Origin: Agroathelia rolfsii | Lineage: Eukaryota; Basidiomycota; Agaricomycetes; Amylocorticiales; Amylocorticiaceae | Direction: 5' to 3' | NCBI GenBank assembly: GCA_018343915.1 | Contig: JABRWF010000006.1 | Span: 2,604,001 to 2,668,000, forward strand | DNA length: 64,000 nucleotides | Shown here: positions 12,649 through 25,118 of the stretch, piece by piece | Layout of the letters: every line of letters begins with the position of its first letter | How positions within the stretch are numbered: position 1 is the first letter of the stretch | Notes under the pieces: model-generated | What the model saw: only the letters and a program-made list of their open reading frames with translations | Databases searched by the model: none | Told to the model about the DNA's origin: nothing | Program-made: the position numbers and the translations under genes

Positions 12649-12653
12649 CTAAT

Positions 12654-12772
12654 GGTTGTAAATTCTTGAAATAAATAATAGTGATAGATGAGATATGAAC
12701 TAATTTATTGAAGTGTTCATTGGAATATTTAGAAAGATTGGATGTATTAAAATATACATATCTTTCAACACT
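12654..12772 (-). mobile_element. LTR of element B, second part (outer end)
   Basis: This continues the LTR that element A split, reading from GGTTGTAAATTC to CTTTCAACA at 12772. On the minus strand this is the LTR start TGTTGAAAG. It equals 14964-15082. The bases after it (CTTCT) should be one copy of B's target duplication, with the other left of the window. Confidence 0.8.
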
Positions 12773-13781
12773 TCTTATAGAAGTTATATGCACAATTGTT
12801 AAGTCTCGGATGGATAGAGATAGTAGAAAAGGGAGGGGCGGGGTAGAACGGAAGTGGAGATGGAGTGAACAGGAGTAGAGATGGGAGAGTGGATAGGAAA
12901 GGAGAGGGGTAACCAGACTTGGCCAAGACATATGTGTTAGGCCCTTGCCTAGTTGCAGTCCGGGACAGGAGTTAGACAGGAGCAGGGAAACTAAGTTGAT
13001 TTCCAAACTAAGGTAGCTAGGTACATGCTAGGTTAGTATAAATACTATAGTAGCAGGACGATACCAAGAGGAATAGAAATAAAGTGAGACAAAGAGTGGG
13101 AAACAAAATACGGGGTGTGAATAGGCCAAAACTATCTATATGAATAAGGGTACCAAAATGTATGGGGAAAATAATGGGAAAACAGGATACGTGAGAAGAG
13201 GAAAAGGCTCTGAGACTCTAATCGGGCACCAAGCAAGGGGTCGCTAGTTCTAATGCCCAAATTACGGAGGGCAGAGAGTAGAAGTTGGGAGCCAGAGAGG
13301 TGTCTTTGGTTGTTGGATGGTAGTAGGCAAGGGTGAGTAGGGACATGTCAGAAATGTTAGAGCGGAAGCCACTTGTGCATGGAGGGGGTTGTGACAACAA
13401 TGCATAGTTGCACTTTCTTTGACCAAGGCCAAATATATGGCTGTATCAGATTGTGCCAAGCAAGCACTGTGGATTTGGAATATTCTCTCCAAACTCAAGC
13501 TACCTATGCTCCTTCCAATGCTAGTATGCTATGACAATATAGGTGCTAACTTCTTAGTAGCAAATGATGTAACCAATCAGAAGTTGAAATACATTGACAT
13601 AAGATACCATTACATCAGAAGCTACATTAAAGATGGAAAGGTTGCAGTCTTCTTCATAGAAGGGAACCTTAACCCCACCAATATGTTCACAAAGAACCTA
13701 GCATTCAACAACTTCTACAAGTACTGGCTCCTTACTGGACTTGAACTCTTAGAGCCAACTCTTTGGCACAAGGTGTTCTAG
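12773..13781 (+). pseudogene. copia element C: RNase H end of pol, interrupted by solo LTR
   Basis: From about 13402 a frame reads the C-terminal RNase H of a copia polyprotein. It has an LSLTKAKYMAV motif (equivalent to LSSTEAEYMA), CYDNIGA (TDNxGA) and KYIDIRYHYIR (KHIDIRYHFVR), ending at TAG 13779-13781. The catalytic Glu of the EAEY motif is Lys here, so it is dead. The solo LTR at 12797-13396 sits inside it, and removing it restores the frame across ACAAT. Upstream the frame continues only to about 12773, where element B begins, with a TAG in frame. This is a different family from A and B. Confidence 0.75.
12797..13396 (+). mobile_element. Solo LTR, 600-bp family, copy 1
   Basis: It begins TGTTAAGTCT and ends GTTGTGACA. 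The perfect 5-bp target duplication ACAAT lies at 12792-12796 and 13397-13401. A TATAAATA box lies near 13037. The same 600-bp sequence recurs at 18166 and 24518. Compared with those, this copy has lost many CpG sites to TpG/CpA. Proline-rich antisense reading frames inside it also appear in the other copies and are not genes. Confidence 0.92.
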
Positions 13782-13819
13782 CATGTCAAACAATAGAGAC
13801 TGCACGGAACAAGGGGGAG

Positions 13820-14185
13820 TGTTGCAACTGTACGGAATGCCCTAGCTGCTATGCCAAAGATGTGATAAGGGAAATTGGAGTGGAGCTCCAATATTTAGTA
13901 AGAGAATAAAATACAGTATATATACAAGGTAGTAATGTATTTTAATGACAATGGTTTTTATACCTAAACCACCACCACTACATTGCACCTATATATACAC
14001 CTAAGCCTTACCGCTTATCACCCCTCACCCAAGTAAGTCTAATACATAGAATATATTAGCTAGTGTGTATAGTAGTGTGTAGTACATAAGTACAGTAGTG
14101 GTAGTACACTATGTAATGTAGTATACAGTGTAGTGGTGGCTAGATGCACATACTGCCAGTTTTAGGACTGGCACCGTTCATCACA
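13820..14185 (+). mobile_element. 3' LTR of element C
   Basis: It follows the polypurine tract AACAAGGGGGAG, begins TGTTGCAACTG and ends GTTCATCACA, giving a 366-bp LTR with TG...CA ends. It lies 39 bp downstream of the element C stop codon, as expected for a copia 3' LTR. No 5' partner is in the window. Confidence 0.75.
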
Positions 14186-14194
14186 TTTTATGCC

Positions 14195-15082
14195 TATTAA
14201 ACTATGGTAGTTCTTGGGTTGTATAGTATGGCTATATGCTAGCTCACAAGTTACCTGTTATAAAGCAAACACTTACTTATGAGAAAAGTGTAGGCTTGGG
14301 AATTGTTCCTAAGGTTAGGCAAAGTTTCCTAGGTAGGAAGTGATTAGTAACTATGCTATACTTAAGATAAGACAATAGCCAGTATCCCTTTAAGACTACC
14401 TACTTAATTTCCCTTGGGAAAGGCTTCTGATCTTGTCTTGTAGACTTTGTAAGTCTGGGGTGAAGTTAGTACCCTAGGAGCTAGTCCTGTAGACTATTTA
14501 ACTCACTATTTTTGAGTGAAATAACTTATATTTTACAGCTGATTTAGCTAGTATTTATATACTACAAAATATTCTAATTTCTGAAGAATTTGTAAGCAAT
14601 GTCTTTGCTTAAGTAATCTGCTTGGTAAGCAAAGAGCGTAAGGTTTATACTGATAAATCTGCTCTGTAAGCTAAGTATAGTATTTGTAAGCAAATTGAAT
14701 ATTTGAATGAATAGGAAAGTGATATTAGTAATATATCTTAAATATTACTAATATCTTTGAAGGTGATTACTAATTTATTTGTGTGATTTATAAGCTGATT
14801 TATAATCACAATCATGTATTAGTAAGTAAAGTGAATTGTTTAAACAAAAGATATTTAACATGAATATTTAAATGATTTTAAGAAATGAATATTGAAATAT
14901 GAATATATTTCGGAAATATTCAGAATAAAGTGAATGAATAATTGCTTTATATCTCCACAACTAATGGTTGTAAATTCTTGAAATAAATAATAGTGATAGA
15001 TGAGATATAAACTGATTTATTGAAGTGTTCATTGGAATATTTAGAAAGATTGGATATATTGAAATATGCATATCTTTCAACA
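14195..15082 (-). mobile_element. Solo LTR of the element B family
   Basis: This 888-bp copy is complete and matches the split LTR of element B. Flanks are ATGCC (14190-14194) and GTGCC (15083-15087), an imperfect 5-bp target duplication (4 of 5). It starts 9 bp after the LTR of element C. It shows the undisturbed target sequence into which element A inserted in the sister copy. Confidence 0.85.
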
Positions 15083-15785
15083 GTGCCTTTCTCAGTGAAC
15101 AGCCGGGGCAGGACAAAGAACTTGTAAGATAGGTATATTTTAAATCCTATCTACTGGTGTTGAGCAATTTAAATAGTGAAGTCCAGATGCTAGTACCATA
15201 GGCATCTCTGTAGTAGGCATGAATTTTAACTATACTAATAGTAAATTATGGTGATTTGAGGTATCTTGGTGCCGCTATAAGCACCCCAAGCCCCTTTTGT
15301 ATGCAAAAGATATTCAAGTTCATATTTTGAACACCCTGACTTGGATGCTTACAGATTCGATATGGTTAAGAGACATAATCACAGTTTGCCATTATTTGAT
15401 TTATAGCTCAAGCACTTGATTAGAACGACATGAAAGTTTGGGAGCATACGGATGTAACCAGCCTAGTACTAATATTACTACCTTTTTGTATTCAAAAAAA
15501 AAAGTTTTTGTTTGTCCTCTGATTTACTTAGAGTTTGAAACTTGAATATAATTGTTTTCTCCATGAATTACATATCAGCAGTACTAGTACACTACTTAAA
15601 TCTCGAAATGGAAAAATCATGTTGAGGCTATAGGAGTCACCAGTCTCTGCAGATGGCCAAAAATTATTTCCTTGAACTTGGGTGACCAACTCATTATTCG
15701 AAAACCAATAACGGTTATCCCTAAAGTCAGCAGCTGGTAGGTTATCTTGGTTCTGCGCAGTTCCTTTTCCTATTTACTTGCACCT
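15083..15785. other. Intergenic, no gene seen
   Basis: This AT-rich stretch lies between the solo LTR and the 3' end of the dead monooxygenase. It has no coding signal, and I see only a short poly-A tract near 15495. Confidence 0.6.
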
Positions 15786-17963
15786 TCAGCTGTGAAATCT
15801 TCCCATCTTGGCCGGCGGAGGATCCACCAGTAATGACTCGGTGATCCTGGGAAAGTGATCACGTTTTTGTTGGATTTGCTTCGGCGGTACCATAACATGC
15901 AAGTGTTCCACACAGAGCTTTCTAATTGTCTTGAAAGCTATTTGTTGTATTTAATGGTTGGCTGGACCTTGACGGTAAACAAGCGTGCCTTGGCCTGGAG
16001 AATTGGCTTAATCATCTGTATAATATATTGGACTTGGACCTCAGCAGAAAAGATGATGGAGAGGGTTCCTGTGTTTGGGCCTAAAGAGTTTTTGTCAGAC
16101 CTTCTTTATTCATGAGCACCAGTAGCAAGCCATTACCATTGATCATGAAGTAATTGGGAATATCCTGTAAAGGTTTGTTTGTTTAGTAATATTAGTACAG
16201 CCCCAAATGCTTATTACTGAACTCACAGGAAAGCACGTGCCTATGTATGCGGTAGGCCCCCCTTGCTCATCCCAGTACTTCGTAAGTGTTTGACCATTGC
16301 GGCCAGTTATTTGAATTTGCTCACTGCTCTGGGGGCATAAATTGAGTCATTTTCTATCATGCTGTGATTATTGACAAATTTTTTCACCATAACATTAAAA
16401 CCAGTGGCATATATTATTACCTCAAGTAGTACCACCTCTCCATTTGAAAGACAAAGACCTTCCTCTACAACTGATTTGACCTTATCCCACTGCAGGTGGA
16501 CGTTTGGCTGTTTAAGAGAGTCAAGATATCCTGGGTCAACAATAAAACGCTTGCAACCTGGGGCTACAAGCCGTATTCAGTTCCGTAATTGTAGCCTGAG
16601 GGGCGCACTGGTAATTTTAATATTCAATTTTCAAGACTCACCAAAGTCTGGCAACAACTCATCTGCATGCTCTGGAGTCTTTTCCTTCAAGTATTTGGTC
16701 AGATACTATTATTGTTGTTATTTTCAACTAATTAATAAAGAATCTCTCGATGTCTCACCTTACGGGTAAGTTGAGACATGAAGCTATCAGGGCTGCTAAA
16801 AGTCATAAATTTCATGTCCCTCTAACACCAACGTTAATTATCAATCATATGAGTTTAAGCATGATATGATGATGCCTACTCTAGCCATGATGTAATTACG
16901 GTATATGCGTGCCGCAAATGGCACATGACCAAATACCCACTTGTCGCAATTTGAATATTTAAATTGGGGTTTAGGCACATACCAATGGCGACTTCGTGCA
17001 AAGTTAATAACTTCGACAGTGGGGTCTTCAGCTATTTGTGGTATCAACTGAGCACTGTGTTTAGTCGCTCAATCAGTTGATAGAGTGCAAAGTATATGAA
17101 AGCTTGCAGGATGATAAGGCCACTCACCCTGAACAACCATTACCAATCACACCAACTCGTTTGCCAGTAAGATCAACATCATGCCTCCATTGTGCAGAAT
17201 ACCAGCTGGGGCCCCGGAATGAATCGGTCCTGGCAATATCTGAAGGGATTAAAGGTTCCTGCAAGAATCCAACTGCAGATATGATGACTTCTGCGGTAGT
17301 TGTGTGAAGCTCGCCAGTAACAACATCTTTTAGCATAATGTAATACCGCTGCTCTGGCTCACTCCATTCTAATGAGGTAACCGCAGTGTTGAATTTTGTG
17401 AATTTCTCCAGGTTATGACTTGCAAAGATGTGCTCCTAATAAGCCAAAATCTCCGGCTGCTTGGCGTAATATGAAGTCCAATCAGGATTCAACTCCGTTA
17501 ATAAAGAATACCAGTGTATTGCAACATCACAGCTCTAAAAACTTTCTAATTAGACTTGAAATTAGAATATTTCAGAATTTCTGTTGACTCACACAACCAG
17601 GATAGATGTTTTTCTGAGACAAAATAGTTTAGCAACTTGAACATATATCCAACCAAGGCATCACTAGAATGTGAGCTTACACTCCAAGTGCCTCCAATAG
17701 TGGGAGATTTTTCATAAATCTAGTATGCCAACAAATGGTCATAAGCTGGCACTTAGTATATACATGAAGACTGACTGTAAAGTTGTCGAAGTTTAGTTGA
17801 TCCCTGAGAGCTATAGCAGCAGTAATTCCAGCCGTACTGAGTACATCCTAGTTAGTAACTGGTGGTATAGCTAAAGAAATGGGCAATTGATGACAATAGC
17901 TCACCCAGCACCAATGACAACCACATGAGCCTAAGCCTGAGCCTGTGGATGCTGCCTAGACAT
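15786..17963 (-). pseudogene. Baeyer-Villiger / flavin-containing monooxygenase, decayed
   Basis: Minus-strand pieces in order spell a class B flavoprotein monooxygenase. They are ATG at 17961-17963, a first GxGxxG (VVVIGAG) split by an intron, YEKSPTIGGTW near 17690, NPDWTSYYAKQPEIL near 17480, a second Rossmann motif (RVGVIGNGCSG, about 17130), a FARSRHW segment near 17000, ATGFN near 16400, NGQTL...WDEQGGP...GTCF near 16230-16300, and a C-terminal tail to 15786. Such enzymes insert oxygen next to ketones or oxidise heteroatoms using FAD and NADPH. It is dead: TAG at residue 11 (fits CAG), TAG replacing Trp near 17437, further stops in the C-terminal part, and frame slips. A TATATAAAGG box precedes the start (about 18018). 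Confidence 0.8.
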
Positions 17964-18165
17964 AGTTCAAGTTACAAAATCCCAAATTGCATCCCCAAGT
18001 GATTGCAGCAAACCAGCCTTTATATATTGTCTTGGCAGTAATCAGGATCAGAACAGAACAAAGTCCGGTGATCCATTAGGTCCAAGACAAATATACACAC
18101 ATTCCTGGATTGACTAATTGGAAGTATTACAAGTAACGTCTCTTTCTATTGTAGTTTTATGGCTA

Positions 18166-18766
18166 TGTTAAGTCTTGGATGGACAGAGATAGCAGAAAAG
18201 GGAAGGGGCGGAGTGGAACGGAAGCAGAGATGGAGTGAACAGGAGTAGAGATGGGAGAGTGGATAGGAAAGGAGAGGGGTGACTGGACTTGGCCAAGACG
18301 TATGTGTCAGGCCCTTGCCTAGTTGCAGTCCGGGACAGGAGTCAGACAGGAGAAGGGGAACTAAGTTGATTTCCGAACTGAGGTAGCTAGGTACATGCTA
18401 GGTCGGTATAAATACTATAGTAGCAGGAGGATACCAAGAGGAATAGAAATGAAGTGAGACGGAGAGTGGGAAACGGAATACGAGGCGCGGATGGGCCGAA
18501 ACTATCTATGTGAACAAGGGTACCAGAACGTGTGGGGAAAATGATGGGAAAATAGGATACGTGAGAAGAGGAAAAGACTCCGGGACTCCGGTTAGGTGCC
18601 GAGCAAGGGGTCGCTGGTTCTGACGCCTAAATCGTGGAGGGCGGAGAGCGGAAGTTGGGAGCTGGAGAGGTGTCTTTAGTTGTTGGATGGTAGTGGGCAA
18701 GGGTGAGTGGGGACATGTCGGAAATGTCGGAGTGGGAGCCACTTGTGCGCGGAGGGGGTCGTGACA
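18166..18766 (+). mobile_element. Solo LTR, 600-bp family, copy 2
   Basis: It is 601 bp, TGTTAAGTCTTGG...GTCGTGACA, with target duplication GGCTA at 18161-18165 and 18767-18771. TATAAATA lies at 18407-18414. It keeps CpG sites lost in copy 1 and lies about 200 bp upstream of the monooxygenase start. Confidence 0.95.
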
Positions 18767-18771
18767 GGCTA

Positions 18772-20641
18772 GATGCCTGTAATGCATAACACTGGCACAG
18801 TGATAAGAACCACACAATTTTGATCCATATGGATATATTATGCTATTAATGTAAGCGTGCAACCTTCTAACTTTGGAGGCTTCTAGCCACGTAGTATACT
18901 ATATGGGTATTTAAATCCAGATTAACACTCGCCATGTAACAAAACAGGTTCTATGTGATGCGTAACATGCAGAACAAATAAACATTTAGTCATAAACTAC
19001 AATATTAATATTTTCCTTATTATTCAGTTGTCCTATTTTGAGTTCTCTGCCTCTGTCCTTTCCACAGTGACTGGAATCTTTATCATTCCAACTAGCTGTC
19101 CATCATTTCACCACCTCACCCCCTTGATTTCCTATTCTGACCCTGTTATTTATATCATCGTCAGTACCTCTTAGGTTACCATCTTTGCTGTATCTACTGT
19201 ACATGCCACTGGCGTTGAGTAGTATCTTTTGCATACACACCAAGACTAGCGGCTCATAACCCTCTCCAGGAGCTGCTAGCATCCCTCACTAGTTCTTGCT
19301 TTTTCAACGCACTCACACCAGGAGCTTGAAATACCAGAAGATTTATTTTGTGCGATGAAGCATTTATAGTGCCTTTTCTTTATACCTAAATTTGGGTACG
19401 CAACTAGCGTCCTGCGCCATAGCTACATTGTGATTCTTACTCATGGCTATGTGCTGCTGGGGATGCTGCTACTGCTGCTGAGTGTGTGCCTAGTATTTCA
19501 TACTATGGCAAAATCGCTGTTCCTTGTCTACGATGGTGCACTCTAGTCTTTTTTGCTATTTGTTTTGCATCTAGTGTAAGTATCATGACTATGCAATATT
19601 TGACACTGTTGAGATATTGCAACGGCAATCAGAGATGTGCAGCAACGACAGGTTTCGGCCTGCGCATCTTATCTGAGTATTTTGTATGATTTGTGTTTTG
19701 AATATTCTAAATATTTGTGTATCTAAGTTTCCCCGCATATACTCATGTATTTCTCATGTGCTTGTCATGTTTTACTCATGTCTTACTTACATTGTATGTT
19801 TCTTATATTCCGATGTTTCTACAATACTCTACTACCTTTGATAGGAACAATGTATATATACTATAGTAGTTACAACAACATATCTACAAGTCATTGTGTG
19901 TATTACCTCCAGCATGATATATTTCCAATAGACACACATTCTTATACACATTGAGATGATGTGATAGCTGCCGCTTGTGACTAACAGATACATCTTACAC
20001 TAGGAGCTGCACTACCTTCCCAGAGTCCGTGCCTAGCCTCATCCTCTAGTGGTAGGCTAGTAGCAACCACCATCTAAGGATTGCATTATTTGCATCTTCT
20101 AGATATCGTGGGTATTGGAATCAATGGTCGAGAAAATGACTTGTATTTTTGACAGATAGAATGTATTGGTTTACACATGTACGTTAATTGTAAGACACAA
20201 GGCAAATGAAACCAAAGAAACAATTATTACGATGCATACTGAAGCCCATATTATATATGTAGTTGTTTATTCTCCTTATTATTCAACAGTGCTTATGCAA
20301 TACATCGATGCACTCCTACACTATAGCAAGTGTTGCTCACCTTTTTTCCCACAGGTTTCTATCAGGCCAGGGCTTGAAAAGCGCTTCGCGATTTCCCCCC
20401 ATCTATAGCCACTCCAATTCTCTACATACAGGTAGCCCAGCCTGTCAGCAACACTAAAGAGACATCTTTGCCAGTGGTATATTGAGTCCGACTGTTTTCT
20501 AACTTTGCTTTTCACTGAGAATGCATAGTCACACTTATGTAACATCTTGCAAAAATCAGATGCATAGAATTTATCATTCTAAGAAAGCAAAAACTAGTAC
20601 TACAAAGACAAATCAGTTGAGTATCATATCATTTGATTACT
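18772..20641. other. Intergenic, no gene seen
   Basis: There is no recognisable domain or exon chain on either strand. Small open frames (for example 19486-19689 and 20166-20408) have no homology I recognise and no splice context. Confidence 0.55.
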
Positions 20642-23366
20642 TTAGATTTCCTGCTGCACGTCTTCTTCATATGCCGACGACTTGTGTAATGCTGAGTCAA
20701 ACCCAGGCTTTATAGGATTGGACGTGCCAAAGATGTCCTCTTCATCAACTTCTCCCAAACCCTTCGGAGGCCACATGGTATTTATGACAAACCACAGGAA
20801 GCCACTGATAGAGAATCCAAGCAACCAGGACATGTAGTAAACATGCCTAAGAAGAAATAAAAAGGACGTTTAAGAGCACCATTTTATATATTAGGTAATT
20901 GTGGTAGGAACATACATCCAATTTTTGCTGACTTGGACTGACTCAGGGGTCACCGAGGCACAAAAACTGGGCATACTTGGCCATACGCCCTGGATTTATT
21001 TTTGCGAATTAGTAGATAGTAGGATCATGATGAAGCTATATACCATGACGCATGCAATCGGTGCTCGCTAATTGAGTCCGTGAGTAAACCTAGAAATATT
21101 AGTAAGGATGTCGATTATACTAATAATGATTGGCACTTACCAGTAATTACTACCCTCATTTGCCAGATACAAGTGTAATAGCTTTATCCTTTGACGTCGA
21201 ATTATGTAGTACTCTACTACCATGATCCCCGTTAGGGGACCAAGAAAAACGGCATAACCAGAGATAGCTGAAATAAACGAATTTGCTGTCTGTTTAACCA
21301 AGTCAATCACTGGTGAAAGGGAAAATTACCAAGGGAAGCATACGTTGAGTATTTTCCAAGGATTTATGGCTATGCCAATGACAGCAATGATGTAGGATCC
21401 ACGGCGGATGTTAATGTATCTATCACATAAAGGGAGGGATAAAACTTGGTTAGGTATGCATTGTTAAGGTGTTTTAATGCACTGACTTTGGTGCAAGTGC
21501 TGCTAGATCCATGCCTCCAACAACGCCACAAGCTACAATCTACAGATTATAAGTATACCGAGTAATTAGTTGCCAATTCCTAAATTTGAATATACAAATT
21601 GTAACTAGCTTACGTTGATACATAGCTGTGCCAACAAAAACGCAGTAGAAGCAAAGAACACAGCAGCACAAGCGCTGGGTCCCTCATGTTTCTGAATTGC
21701 TTCAAGAAGGTCGTATAGTTGCCTAAATAATCCCTTTATCCCTAAACAGAAACCCTATTTTTGTAATAACCCACCAGAGCAGGGGCTCATTGGGATAAAA
21801 CCCAGCCGCACAAGAAGTGGTAACAATACCCAAGATGTTTGAACCCAACAAATAAATAGGGATGATGAATATCTGACCCCATATTTGATTACCTGAGTGA
21901 ATGGCATAGCGAGAAAAATCTGAATCACAGTAATTTAGAGTAAGAGAACAAATCGCATGTGATGACAAAAGAGGCATGTAATATTTACCACTTTGATACA
22001 TGATACCACCAGCCCAACCACCAATTCCGCTCGTTATCATGCGCATCATGACCCAACTCAACTTACTACCTTGAAGCTTCCTAACGCCATAGATATCTTC
22101 TGGGTTCGCCCATAATGGGCCTGCATTTCCTTGCTTGACAAGTGCCTAGATGAAAATGGTTATTGCTGCAATAGAGACAACAACAGATGCAAAAATGGCT
22201 GGAATACAATATCTTGACGGAGTTAAATTGTAATGCAAGATGTCTAACATCATGGAAAATTAATAGCTGGACGCACTGTTCTGGCCTTAGCAAGAATATA
22301 GGTAGTGATATGGTCCAGAAAATCATAAACAAGACTATTGAAATGATATATTAACAAAGAAGGGAAGAAATTAGATACACTAACTGAATTCATTTGTAGT
22401 CATCCCTGCGTTGAGACCAAAGGTATTTTTCAAGTTGTAGAAGCTTGCTGAGAAAACATGGATTGGATTACTCCAAATATTGTACTCCATTTTGGACTTA
22501 CGCCAAATTGACCCTATCAGGACTTTGACAAGCTGACCACCGTACCATCCTTCAACTCCATACTAGCAACAGGATAATATGATTCGATTGCATACGACAA
22601 ACCATGTACCTCGACTATTGAAGATAGCAACCCAATTTTGAGCATGAAATTCGGTGGTACAATAACTAAGCACTGGGACTGAATATCGGTGACTTACATA
22701 CCCCATCCTGTACGATTAATAACAGCCTGCAGCATTCCAAGAATCATGTGAGTTTTAATTTCATTCAGTCTTTAGTATACAAACTTACAAATGGAATATG
22801 CCATTTTCCGCCACCCATGCCATTTATAATGAGGAACAGGCAAATACTGAGTGGTAGGAGATTAGAATTCCATATTACAGCAGGCGCACTTGGTTTACTG
22901 GAATATATATGAAAACCACAAACATGATTGTACTAATAGCATTGACTGTAGTAAAATGTGAATAGAATGACCTGGACCAAGAATATCCAACTCACCTGCA
23001 ATTGCTTGACCAACTGTGAGGCCGACAGCCACTATATAGCGGGTTAGCTCCAAAACCAGCTCCATTAAATGTTATATGTGCATCTCACATACTGTGGAAG
23101 CACCAGACCACTCCGCAATATTAATGGCTACAGAATAATTAGTAATGTGATAAGGAGCGTTTAAAGTATATCGAAGTACCAGTTGAAAGCCAAAAGAATA
23201 GAAAGATCTTCTTTGACCAAGTCCTCCGCGATGGGGGCAGGGGTAAAACATCTGCATTCTGGTATAAGGATACATCGCCCGAAACCTTGATGCAAGTCAG
23301 ATGAGTAGTTTCCTCAATATCAGCCATTTGCACCTGGATTTTCTGGAGTATTTGGCTTATTGTCAT
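20642..23366 (-). pseudogene. NCS1-family permease, copy A (nonsense mutation)
   Basis: Exons on the minus strand spell an NCS1 nucleobase/allantoin/uracil-type symporter of the fungal Fur class. Visible are the N-terminal PPSRRTW block (about 23240), NIAEWSGAS (about 23110), AVGLTVGQAIA, INGMGGGKWHIPF, WYGGQLVKVLIG, DFSRYA (about 21910), CAAGFYPNEPLLW, GVVGGMDLAALAPK, and a C-terminal MSWLLGF...WPPKG to the stop at 20642-20644. It has many introns. In the conserved IFIWALVKQ segment of copy B the Trp codon is TAG here (22146-22148), which truncates the protein about mid-way. A Cys replaces Arg near 22200. It is a tandem duplicate of 25655-28389. One intron junction near 22920-22960 could not be placed in frame. 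Confidence 0.8.
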
Positions 23367-24512
23367 GAGCCCAGGATATGGATTGGTTGTAAGGTAAATT
23401 AGCGCCTTGTTAGAGATAACCCTCACTTTTAACTCTCCCCAAGCAGATACAAGTTCGTGTAAAGATAATTGATCAACTATTGATCACTTTCACTGGCTCC
23501 TCAGGCCTACAAAATCCCTCACCCCTTACCCCAAATCTGCCACAAACGGATGTCTTCCATGACTATTGTATTCCCTTGCCAAGAGGTGCCGCTCACCTGA
23601 TTCTGATTCCAGCAGTTTAATAATAGAGGACAAACTCTGTTTCCAAATCCAGTAAGGCACCATAAACACACCCCTATCACAAGCGATAGATATTGTACTC
23701 TGAGGTTTTCAAAAGAAAATATTGTTTTATTTATTTATTTTTATCAATCTTGTGAAAAATCCCTCTGATTCAGATAAAGGACTTGGTAAAAAGTGCTTAT
23801 CACGTGACACCTTCTTTTACTTGTACCACCACTAGTGGCCGTTGCACCTCCTGTTCTGTAGGCTACTGTTGGTAGTCCCACCCACCCATTTTTTAGAAGG
23901 TCACCCAGCCTACAACTAGTGGTTCCTGCCCAGTCCTGGGGTTGCTGGTGGTGCTGTGGTTGCACACCATGTGTCAGCCTGGCTGACTTGCACTTGAGAC
24001 TGCATCACCATCACCAAGAGAGAATATGAAACAACTGACAAACGTCCACTGCCCTACATAAAACAACACAACCGGATGTGACCAATTGCAATGTGACGGG
24101 ATTATACTTTGTCATTGCATATAGCCACTATAGCATATATAGCGGTTTATGTAGTATATACTAGTACATGTGCATACTACTACCACTGGTATAGTTGTTA
24201 GATCATGCCCAAGCAATACATATGTGAGAATTTGGATCTTGCTGTTGAGCTAAAGCAAAAAGTGTACCTTTCTCTTCCCTTCTCCATTTCTTACTGTATA
24301 TACACATTATTTGTTTCACCCTCAGTCTTATTGTGGGTATAAATACATATATTAGCCAGCTAAAATATAGCATTTGTTTGTTAGCAATTTATCCCCCAAT
24401 GCCCCATAGCTAAGCTTGAAAATTTAACAATGTGCTATAAACTTGTGGACTCTCCAATAAAGTCGCTCTTTATTGTGAGCTATGCATTACCATAAAGTGG
24501 CATGAACATTGG
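23367..24512. other. Intergenic upstream of permease copy A
   Basis: No gene is seen. An imperfect tract of T and A lies near 23715-23740. The solo LTR at 24518 interrupts the spacer between the two permease copies. Confidence 0.5.
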
Positions 24513-24517
24513 ACAGC

Positions 24518-25118
24518 TGTTAAGTCTTGGACGGACGGAGATAGCAGAAAAGGGAAGGGGCAGAGCGGAACAGAAGCGGAGACGGAGTGAACAGGAGTAG
24601 AGATGGGAGAGTGGATAGGAAAGGAGAGGGGTGACTAGACTTGGCCAAGACGTATGTGTCAGGCCCTTGCTTAGTTGCGGTCCAGGACAGGAGTCAGATA
24701 GGAGAAGGGGAACTAAGTTGATTTCCGAACTGAGGTAGCTAGGTACATGCTAGGTCGGTATAAATACTATAGTAGCAGAAGGATACCAAGAGGAATAGAA
24801 ATGAAGTGAGACGGAGAGTGGGAAACGGAATACGGGGCGCGAATGGGCCAAAACTATCTATGTGAACAAGGGTACCAGAATGTGTAGGGAAAATGATGGG
24901 AAAATAGGATACGTAAGAAGAGGAAAAGACTCCGGGACTCCAGTCGGGCGCCGAGCAAGGGGTCGCTGGTTCCAACGCCCAAATCGCAGAGGGCAGAGAG
25001 CGGAAGTTGGGAGCTGGAGAGGTGTCTTTGGTTGTTGGATGGTAGTGGGCAAGGGTGAGTGGGGACATGTTGGAAATGTCGGAGTGGGAGCCACTTGTGC
25101 GCAGAGGGGGTTGTGACA
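24518..25118 (+). mobile_element. Solo LTR, 600-bp family, copy 3
   Basis: It is 601 bp, TGTTAAGTCTTGG...GTTGTGACA, with target duplication ACAGC at 24513-24517 and 25119-25123. It is CpG-rich like copy 2 and sits between the two NCS1 permease genes. Its 126-codon antisense frame also recurs in the other copies, so it is LTR sequence rather than a gene. Confidence 0.95.

Noticed and set aside
18506..18862. 118-codon proline-rich minus-strand frame, with relatives at 24739-25160 and 13218-13498
   Set aside because: It lies inside the 600-bp solo LTR, recurs with it in three places, and drifts in frame between copies.
20642..23366. Oligopeptide (OPT) transporter identity for the two permease genes
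   Set aside because: The C-terminal WPPKG, the PPxRRTW start, NGMGGGKWHIPF and DFSRYA fit the NCS1 family; no OPT motifs such as NPGPF are present.
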